Shown: piece after piece, positions 55,145 to 64,000 of the stretch
How positions within the stretch are numbered: position 1 is the first letter of the stretch
Layout of the letters: each line of letters begins with the position of its first letter
DNA from: Ceratodon purpureus
Taxonomy: Eukaryota; Streptophyta; Bryopsida; Pseudoditrichales; Ditrichaceae
NCBI GenBank assembly: GCA_014871385.1
Contig: CM026422.1
Span: forward strand, 18,131,437 to 18,195,436
Direction: 5' to 3'
DNA: 64,000 nt
Translations under genes and position numbers: made by a program
Notes under the pieces: model-generated
The model's input: the letters and a program-made list of their open reading frames with translations, nothing else
Told to the model about the DNA's origin: nothing
The model's database searches: none

Positions 55145-58100
55145 ATCATTCAGGTAGTACATACCACCATAGCCACTTGCAAATAATATCAAGTTCTGTT
55201 GCAGCCTGAAGCGTATTTCTTCTATCCTTTAAATCATGAACATGGAGCTGACAACGATGGTATGTCATCCTTTCGTGATGTGCAGAATGGGGCTCTGTTT
55301 TTGAGGAATTTATGGTTTCAAGGAAGTCCAGGAAGGCATTGTTGAGCTGGAGAGCAATGGCGACCGTAGTCAATCCTCCACGCGAGATAAGTTAATTGTG
55401 CTGCTCCCGAAGGAGGCGAAGAGAACTCAATTGGATATGATTCGGAGCGGCCGATTTGATTTTTTCTGCATTCATGTCAAGAGCTGGCGGTCATTCAATC
55501 ATCACTGATACTTCCCTGACCGAGGTGGAGTAGTGTGGTCTGTAGCGAGTACGAAACTTGTGAGAGAGATGTCTTAGTTAGTGTAGACCAGTGTGACGAA
55601 ATGGCATGGCACACTAACTTCGTAGAATATTAGGGAGTTAGTAAGCTAACTTAAGAGTGAGGGGTTGTCCGTTTTGGGTGGTTAGTGGAACCTCAATACT
55701 TACACAGGGAGTCCTCTTGCACGGCATACCTAGCTGTGCTTAGACGAGACTCGGATATGGTGCTGCCATGTGCATAATATAGATGCGGCATCTATCCTAA
55801 TGCAAAACTCGAATATCACAAAAACATACTTGTAGTAATGAAGTATCACTGTTTTCTTTCATTTCTACTCTTTTTCCTTCTCCTTCACTGGCATGGATCA
55901 GTACTGGATTTACATTTCCATTGTGCACTGGCTAGCACTTTTGGATTCAGTCGCAGTTTAGTACCACAGCTGGTAACAGAGCTTCCAAATTGAATGCTTC
56001 GTTTACTAGATCTTGTGTACCGGAAACGTCTGTTGGTTGGCATGAATAGTTTTTTTGTCATTCAACGATCTGGGTCCAACTGACTTCCACCCATGGTCTG
56101 GGAAAGGTCGAGCTCTATCTATCTATCTCATGACTTGCAAGGCTTCTGTTCTTTGAGTTGGATTACGCTTTTTCCTTCTTTCTGCAGCCTTCATCAAGTA
56201 CTTGCACTGAACTAGATAGTTCTGCCTCCCTACTGCTGTCTCTAGCGTGTGCATTCTCTTTTGCACCAGAACTCAGAGCCCAGAGGCCAGAGTAGAATGA
56301 GTTAAGGAATGCTTAAATGTTGTATCTGGGCCGCTTGTCACATTCACTTGTCCTGTCACGACTTTGAGCTTGTCCGCCCGCATTACAGGGTCTTGGAAGC
56401 ATTATCGATCGGGAAGACGACGGCCTCGTAGAGCTGTGAGTCAACATTCAGGAAAAATTCAGACCCTTGTGGCCCTTTCTCACCTGCTTCTTTCCTTCAG
56501 AAATTTGTCCAAGTGCCGCAAGAACAACCATTCTGTCAAGAACTCTAGGCTTTCACAGGTTCCAACCAAGTTTCTTCTCCTAAATGTCATAATATGTCTA
56601 TGTGGCAAGTAAAATACGGTGTATTTTGGTTGTATCTAAAATGGATCCACAATTTTTACGGGTTTGAAGTCAAAAGTACAGCTTGAATTCATTGAAAAGT
56701 ATACCAATGTGGTTCTTATGGACCATTGGAATTCCAGTTTTGAGCTTCTTGTTGGTGTCAAATGTTAAATACATTTGAGTATTTCTATTACTCCAACAAG
56801 ACCGTAAGGGATTAAAATATGTTTCTATGCAACCACTGGATCCAACCCAACTTTTGTAAATATATAAATTAGAGTAATTACTCTACTACTAGTGGAAAAA
56901 ATGATGTTAGAATAAGGTCAGTCATCCAACTTGTCAATTTTAACAAAAATCTTCTATTGTTATTAACATAAGTCTTATAAATTTTATATGAACTTTTTAT
57001 AGATCAGTACAAAACTTTTTAAATTATGGATGATACATCCTTTAATTGATTATTATTCCCTCCTTTAAAAAAAAAAAAATAAGGTTCTTGGAGTGTTTAA
57101 AGATAAAAATGGCAATGGATGAAGCAAATTGGCACCTCATACTTCCCAACTTGGCCATGCTTCATGTGCAACACATGAAACATCCCTCTTCCCCACAACC
57201 AGGAATTCCTTCACAGCATGCGTTTCATCTTTGTCGTACTTCAAAACCTCTACCGAAACGCATGGAAACACTCGGACATGATATGGATTAAAAACCTGGG
57301 GAATCCGAACACAGCATTGCTAGAGGGGCGTGGCATGGAGCTTGCTTGCATGTAGCCATGCATCCTGGTGCGGCAAACCGTTTCCGCAATCAGCTACTAG
57401 GCTCCCTTGCGCTCCGATCGAATTCCAGTTACTGTAATCTCAAGGCAACATGGACAACGCCATCTGATCTCTCGACGTTCGTTGTGGCCCACCGGCCCAA
57501 AATGCAAGGACAGTCAGTCACGGACTCGATCATCACGGCCTCAATCGCATAAAGAACTCATTCTCCTCCGACGTCCCACGTACCTCCCTCCCACAGCATC
57601 ATCGAATTCTATAATTTAGTTCCCTTCTCTCACAAGTAGGCGGGCTGCTGCTCCTGCTCCTGCTAGCTCCTGCTGCTGCTGCTGCTGCTGGGCCCGACTG
57701 ACTGGCGATCCTTTTCGAGAGGTGAGCGTTTGGGTCTTCCTTGGGCCACCATTTGTGCTGGTTTCTCTGCTCCTCTCTCAGAGCTTGCAATGATGCCTGC
57801 ACCTGCTCCTACTCCTGCTTCTGGCTCCAGGAGCTAGCTAGCTTGCAGGGTCTGCATGTCTTTCTCTGCCTGTGTGCAATATTGTACCAACTGAGGCTTT
57901 TGCGTTGCGTCGCCCTTCCTTTGGGCTTCCTCCTTGGTGTTGGAGTTTGAGATCTGTAAGCTTTAGAAGCTGATATGAGTTTCATATTGTGCGTTTCATT
58001 TGTTAATTCGTGGTCTTTTCTAGGATTGTGGAAAATGTTGTGGGATCCAATCTTGTACCCTCTCGGTCCCAACAACCAGGCAGAATCTCTTAAATGGTTG

Positions 58101-58990
58101 ATTGTTTACTTCTTATTATCACATTGTACATCAAAGTCTAACCGTCATAGTGACATTTGACCTACTGAGAATGGAGTCATGAAGTAAAGGGCTTTAAATT
58201 CATACCAACTTGTACCCATTCGTATCCATTTGTAAATATCATTTAGAAATTTGTATCATTTTTTGACGATGGTTATTAATATGATTTATAGATTATGTAA
58301 TTTAATTTGATTATAGAATGTATAGAATCAATGATGGGGAGATCCGGAGTCTGTTGTAAATTGAGCCGAATGCAGCGTTTTCGTTGCGGGCGAATTTTCG
58401 CCATATTCGCACCCTGTTTGGGTGCGGGCGAATACCCTGCCGGGGATACACCCGGGTATTCCCCGGGCCAGGGCCAAAACCTCCCATCGGAGGGGACAAG
58501 TCTCGCCTCCTCCACTCCGCCCATGTCTGAGTCGTGCGCCGCAAACGCTACTTCCCCCTGTCACCTCGCGCCAAATCATGATGATCTCTACTCCCCCTTC
58601 GCCTCGGATACTGCCATTATAATCTGGAATTAGCCACTGCAGATTCCAGTTTTTCGGATCCTCGCCAGCATTCTCCTCCTCCTTCCTCATTTAGTTCGCC
58701 GCAGCGGTTTATCTGTTTCAGTCCTTGGTGCCACCTTCAGAATACCTTGTTCGATTTAGTTTCTGCAGGCTTTCTCCGTTTCGTGCTCAATTAAGTGTGT
58801 AGTTGTTGGGCGCAATGGGAGCTCCACGGTGGGATCGCAGAGTACATTACTGCAGCCTCTTAGGGGAGTTCCTCACCATTGTTATTTGCTCGGTTTCTGT
58901 AATTCAATGTTCGGGAGTTCTGTCAATTGTTGCTCTGGGTGCTTTGCTTTGGCTTCTGGATATCTGGGGAATCGCGAACTTGTTGATGCA
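55145..58990. other. Intergenic, no recognised gene
   Basis: The 3' flank of the SHINE-like gene and the 5' flank of the hAT-like gene. Only short ORFs without family features. A GC-rich stretch at 58370-58480 is rich in GCGGGCGAA/TTCGCC palindromes and may be promoter or element-end DNA. A CTGCTG run lies at 57660-57690. Confidence 0.5.
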
Positions 58991-59038
58991 GTGCGAGGAT
59001 TGGGGGGATTATGGGTGTTTAGGGAATTAGCGTGAGTT

Positions 59039-59235
59039 TTGGGGATTGTAGGGGCTGTGGGGAATTAGCGAGGATCGGAGGGGATTGTGGGCACATTGGG
59101 GAATTGGAGAGGATCGGAGGGGATTGTGGGTTCTTTGGGGAATTGCCGAGGATCGTAGGGGATTGTGGGAACATTGGGGAATTACCGAGGCAGGCTGGGG
59201 ATAGTAGGGGCTGTGGGGAATTAGCGAGGGTGTTC
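59039..59235. repeat. 39-bp G-rich tandem repeat, 5 copies
   Basis: Units read GGGGATTGTGGG, about eight variable bases, then GGGGAATTRSCGAGGATCGG. The period is close to 39 bp. It lies immediately upstream of the hAT-like gene start at 59324. Because 39 is a multiple of three, a Pro/Ser/Asn repeat ORF appears on the other strand; it is not taken as a gene. Confidence 0.92.
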
Positions 59236-59323
59236 CGGGGATCATCTTTCTTGCTGGGGCTTACCTCAATTTCGAGCTTGCTCGTTTCGGATCGGATTGT
59301 CAAGACGGATACGAGACTCTGTC

Positions 59324-61762
59324 ATGGCGCCCCCGGCTTTTAAGATTCAGCAGCCCCTCCGTAAATTTCTTTACGGGGGGCGCGCTCCATCTGAATCGCA
59401 GTTAACTGATGACTCGCTCGATCTGTCGCAGGTGAAACAGGAGCTTGAGGACTTGGAGCCGGGGCTGGACTCCGATTGCGCGGACGATGAGCAGCGCTCA
59501 ACGCCTGCGAAGTTGAAGACGCCGAATCTGATCATTGTCGGGACAGTGACCTCGGCGGAGGCGGAGGCAAATCGGAAGAGAAGAAAAAATTATGACGCTT
59601 GTCGTCATTTCCAGGACTCATGGGCTGCGAAGCTCCCATGGGCAGAATCGGTGATTGGCGTTGGCGGTACTATCACACAAGTGAGGTGCAAAATCTGTAC
59701 AGACATCGAGGGGAGGGAGAAGTTGTTGGTGCCGAAGATCGACGGGTTGTTCAAGCATGCAGGGCGTCGGCGAGCCATGATTGACATGGGGAAGGTGAAG
59801 AGAGGTGAGTACTATTACTTGGGCCAAAACCAGCACATTCAAAATGAGCGGGTTTGGTTCGCAAGGGGAGGACAGACGGTGATTACGAAGGTGCTTGCTG
59901 GGGTTACAAAGGAGAGGCGTCGTAAGATGGTGCAGTTCAAATGCTGCCTGCATGTCCTCATGCAGGGCAGGCCCATGGCCGAATATTCTGCCATGCAGAA
60001 TTTGTTGGTCAGTGTAAATGCTCCCGAAGTTCCGAGGAAGCACTGGTCGCAAGGGGCGGGGTGGGAGTTTGCTTGTGCTATGGCTGCGGTGTGTTCCGAT
60101 AAGCTCAAAAAAGGAGTGGCCGAGGCTCTGTATATCTCACTATCTGCAGATGAAGTAACAAGTGTGGACAACCAGCAGTGGCTGTCGGTCCATGTCTACT
60201 ATTGCGTGAATTTTGTGAGGGAGTTCCATTTGCTGTGCATACGTAGAGTGGATTGCGATGCTAATGCTGCAAACTTGACCGAATCGATCCTTGACCAGGT
60301 CGGTTGGCATGCCTCGATTCAGGGGGTTCAGTTGGCTCAAAAACTCATCTGCTTCGGGGCAGATGGAGCAGCTGTATTCCAAGGCAGCCGATCAGGAGTG
60401 ATTCACCGCTTACAGACCTCACATGCCCCCTATGTTATTGGAGTCCATGATTTCGCACACCGAACTAACCTGGCTGTCGAGGCTTTGTCGGGCCTTCCGT
60501 TTGTGCAGAAATTGGAACGGTTGTGCAAAAATCTGCACCTTTATTTTGCAGGATCCCCCAAGCGCCATTTGGCGCTCACTAAACTTGCTGAGATTGTGGA
60601 GACAAAGGGGCTTAATATCCTCAAGCAGGTGCAGACCCGTTGGATCTCCCTGCTTGAGCCCCTCAAAAGAATCCAGGGAGAATACAAGGCTTTGATTGCC
60701 AAGTTCGCTGAGGATGCCACGAAAGAGAGTACTGCGAAGGCAAATTTAAATCGTCTCCTTGACGTGATGACATTGTTCGCACTGCCATGTATCCTCCCTT
60801 TGCTTGAGTCAGTCCAGTCTTTGATTAAATTTGCACAGTCACGTCATGTATTCGTCTCGGATTTTATTGCTGCAGTGAAAATCTGTCAGCATGAAATTTT
60901 CGAGATGTATGTCGACAGTGCTACTGCATTTGGACCTCGGGCTTTCGAATTGTTTCATGATGTGGTTTCGGATCGTAGCCATACCATTCAGCAGGAGTGG
61001 GTTACAGATCTAAATGATGGAGCGGAGACACTTGGATTCCGTGTGAATGAGCACACTCATCCTGCTCATGTTGTTGATGCAGTCTCGGGCCGGCTGCTGC
61101 CTGTATCGCGCAATGATCTTGAGGGCATCTTGACTGCCGTGAAGGGGCAGTGCACCGCAGCTGCTGAAATGCTGATCGCCCAACTTGAGAAGCGGTTCCC
61201 CGATAGCGAGATCATGGAGGCCCTGGGAGTTATCTTCCCCCAATACTGGTTACAAGAGAAAGCTGATGAGCTTTTCCCACGGCACTTAGAGGTCATCAAA
61301 ACGTGGTTTTGTACCATGAAGTCAATGGGCAACATTGCCGATGCTACCTTCAAGTAGGTTACACCTCCCCTCGATTAGCATTTATTGTTGATGCAGCAGT
61401 GCCTCTTTAAGCTGACAGTGAAGGGGAACGCAAAGAAATCGATGGAACCCCCTCATGACGTTAACCCCGTCACCAGACTCTGGCAGCGCTTGGGCTGCAA
61501 CGCATTGCTGTGCAACAAGCTTTCGGAGTATATGAAGCTGGCCAATATTGTTGTGACTGCAGTGCTCGGGTCCTGTGAAGATGAGCGCACTTTTTCTACT
61601 CTAAGTTTTGTGAAGAGTAAGCTACGGAATCGATTGGGGGGCAACCTGGATACCTCAATCCGGTTGTACTCTCAAACTTGGTACAACCTGGAGTCCTTCC
61701 CTTACGGCGTGGCATTTGATCACTGGAGAGAGGCTCGGGAGAGAAATGGAACGGCACAATGA
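59324..61762 (+). CDS. hAT-type transposase-like protein (ZNF862-like), nearly intact
   Basis: The main frame runs from ATG 59324 (GTCATGGCG) to a TAG at 61355-61357, 677 codons. The same frame resumes after a second TAG near 61376 and continues to 61762 with the C-terminal dimerisation region (CEDERTFSTLSFVKSKLRNR). Upstream are a CxxC...H finger (VRCKICTD ... LFKHAG, about residues 120-145), the core aspartates in LSADEVTS and FGADGAAVF, and VHDFAHRTNL, where related proteins have CxxH. No canonical intron keeps the frame across 61355-61385, so either two nonsense changes or an unusual intron separate the parts. Long uninterrupted coding and high GC suggest recent activity or selection. Terminal repeats were not identified. 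Either a young decaying transposase or a domesticated hAT protein. Confidence 0.8.
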
Positions 61763-61851
61763 GCCTATTAGGCTCTTCTGTCTCCATGATTTTTGCAAGT
61801 TTCTTGCATTGATTTATGATAAGTTTTACTAACTTGGTGTGGGTGGGTGGG

Positions 61852-61907
61852 ATCGGACACTGCGATGGGCAGGCTCTTTGGAGCGGGGTTCAACTCCCCT
61901 GTCCGAT
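61852..61907 (+). other. tRNA-like hairpin in the 3' flank of the hAT-like gene
   Basis: ATCGGACA (61852-61859) and TGTCCGAT (61900-61907) form a perfect 8-bp stem. Inside, GGGGTTCAACTCCCC makes a T-arm-like hairpin with a B-box-like GGTTCAACTCC. Only about 25 bases lie between stem and T-arm, too few for D- and anticodon arms, so this is not a normal tRNA. It could be a truncated tRNA-derived remnant or a 3'-end structure. Confidence 0.45.
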
Positions 61908-63515
61908 TGTGTGAATTTGATTTCTTGACTCTGTTTTTACTTGTATTTAATTTTTGTATAATTGCTCGTACATGGGAGCCAAATTCGTTGTTTCGTTTAC
62001 CATGAAGTAGCCAAAACTGCCATTTTAAGTATGAGTTGTTGCCAGCACTTAACCACTTCGCAAATCCAATATTCGCCACCCTAAGACCCTGCTCAGCAAA
62101 GGACTGTAGACACCCCCCAGCAGTAATTTTTTTTGGGAGCCACTCATACTCTCTACTGTAGATCAAGTTTCGACAGTCTGGCAAACAGTTCCAGAAAAGA
62201 AGCGCCTTTCGCTCACCCTCTCGGATGAGGTAGAAAAAACGCTGGCCGAATGTTGTCAAATTACCGATTCAATTTGAAAGAGTTAGGATTTTTTCCGGCT
62301 TGTATTTTAAATATTACCTAAGTATTATATGGGTATCATCCAGCTATCATGTAAGTATCATACAGAATAACCGAATGTTTTTATGGAAAAGTGTATAGAA
62401 TTAAAGTTTATAGTTGGATTGTATCAGAAACTTCCCGAACAGTGTATAGAATTGACACAATATTGACAAATGTAGTATTCCTTGGAAACAATTATGTTCC
62501 TTACATCTTCAACATTTGACAACATACCCGCACAAATGTTCACAATGTTGACAAATCAATTGACATATTGTAAATTTCACATTGGACAAGTTTTATTTCA
62601 AAGAAAAAAAGGTTATGTTGTCCACAAAAGATTGTGCTTGATTGTCGGAAACTCCAAAAAAACTCATAATCCCCCTATTACTTCTTAAATTTGAACAAAC
62701 ATTTAAAAGATGTAGCTTAATAAAATTTGATTCTCAAAAAACAAAATTACTAGAATTTAAAATTCTACCCCCAAATGTCTTTTTGATTTATATATTTTTA
62801 AAGAAAACCTCAAATTAGATATAGCTAAATGTCTCTTAAAACATTTTATCATAGAATTTATTCTTATTCCCAAAATTTTCCAAATTTTTGATATATTTTC
62901 TAGACATGTTAGCTATGGTACTCCAATGGTAAGTAAGAACTTTTTGCTTAAATACAATAATGGCTTAACTTATAAAAAGATTTTACTATGTCTTATTAAA
63001 AACAGTCTAAAATTTCCCTTTCAAATGCACAGAATAAAAATCAATCAATTTTATTAAAAAAAAATTCTTTAAAAATCAAAATTAAAGATGAAAACAAATT
63101 TTGAGTAATTAAAAACTTGATATATATTGATCATTGGAATAAATTTCAAAATCTTTGGATTTAGTTTGGGTTTTTTATATTTCAAAATTCACAGAAAATG
63201 TGGATTAAAAGAAATTTATACAAAATAAATATGATAGACAAAATAAAAGAAACCTTTATTAGTCTTCAGGTGTTTAAAACGGCCGGACATTTATAGATTA
63301 TATGTTCCTAGAAACGGTCACCTATGAAGTTCTCAAAAATATACTAGCTAATTACCAAAAAATTATCATCAATGTCTAATGATGGAGTTTGCCAAAATTT
63401 AGTTATAAATGAATTTAAATACAAAGTTTGTACAAGGTGGTTTGTGGATGTGGTGCTTAGATTCACATGGTCCAAAACGTATTGTTTTTAGCTTTTAGCT
63501 ATTATTTTTAGAATG

Positions 63516-63580
<65 letters not shown>

Positions 63581-64000
63581 TTTCTACAAATTTTTATTGA
63601 AGCCTTCTACACTAAACCTTGGAAAAATTTACTTAATTATTGAACAATTGGTTGATAATTATTTACTTGGTTTTGGCTTAATTCTTTTTTTGTCTACATT
63701 CTAAAGGTCAAATTGCGTGCAATGTTGGTTTTTAAACATAAGTTGTTGTAAAAAGTGATAGTTTCTATAGGTCCTACTTTGGTTACAATAGATCTTATTA
63801 GAAACTTAAAAGTCACATTTTTGCAATATTCTCAATATGTTTTATACAGGTGCAAGGATATTGCATTCAAAGTTGTCAAAGGGATATTATAATACGTGAA
63901 ATTTAAAATCAACTTACAAAGGGTATAATACAAACATACAAATTTCATTTAAAAAAAATACAACAATGAAATTTTTATGTTTATGGTAGTCTTGATATTC
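61908..64000. other. AT-rich intergenic DNA
   Basis: No gene is supported. Short ORFs such as 62482-62688 lack family features. Confidence 0.6.
63521..63578. repeat. (TA)n microsatellite
   Basis: About 28 uninterrupted TA dinucleotides. Confidence 0.98.

Noticed and set aside
54572-55192. ORFs in other frames over the SHINE-like second exon
   Set aside because: The exon is GC-rich, giving open shadow frames; only one frame carries the AP2 domain and clade motifs.
61852-61907. Functional tRNA gene
   Set aside because: Too short for D- and anticodon arms; kept only as a tRNA-like hairpin.

Overview
The window reads as nuclear DNA of a land plant. The clearest host gene is a two-exon AP2/ERF transcription factor of the SHINE/WIN clade (54047-55144), a plant lineage. 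The second is a seven-exon gene with a divergent beta-class DNA-methyltransferase-like fold (13645-17421), with GT-AG introns of about 0.1-0.43 kb. The rest is dominated by plant-type DNA transposons (hAT, piggyBac, CACTA, Stowaway- and Tourist-like) and tandem arrays. No reverse transcriptase, gag, rRNA or full-length tRNA gene was recognised. A non-seed land plant (bryophyte, lycophyte or fern) is a guess; the sequence does not settle the species.

Layout. (1) 1-12 kb: a broken hAT transposase gene (minus), an intronless protein-kinase-like gene (minus) and an intronless RING-finger/coiled-coil gene (plus). Each has an array built on CTCGCGCCCCCC directly upstream of a TATA box; a further array lies 3' of the RING gene. 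Between the divergent kinase and RING genes is a 2.1-kb satellite of 210-bp units, mostly identical. This is the most unusual part of the window. (2) 12-18.5 kb: a 65-bp tandem array, the methyltransferase-like gene, and a 175-bp pyrimidine-rich array. (3) 18.5-23 kb: two minus-strand ORFs sharing an unrecognised domain, plus local duplications and a minisatellite. (4) 23-29.5 kb: a GC-rich piggyBac-type transposon remnant. (5) 29.5-53 kb: an AT-rich gene desert packed with non-autonomous elements. The main family has TTAA-CCCCTAAAGG ends of piggyBac type; one copy is nested in another and the unoccupied site is preserved in a third. (6) 54-55 kb: the SHINE-like gene. (7) 58-62 kb: a nearly intact ZNF862-like hAT transposase gene. 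(8) 62-64 kb: AT-rich DNA without recognisable genes.

How it works together: the SHINE-like factor probably controls cuticle or cell-surface lipid genes, as known for its clade. The methyltransferase-like protein keeps the fold order of beta-class enzymes but has altered catalytic motifs. The kinase and RING genes, sharing promoter architecture with a neighbouring transposase gene, may be cargo or accessory genes of a large mobile element. That last link is inference.
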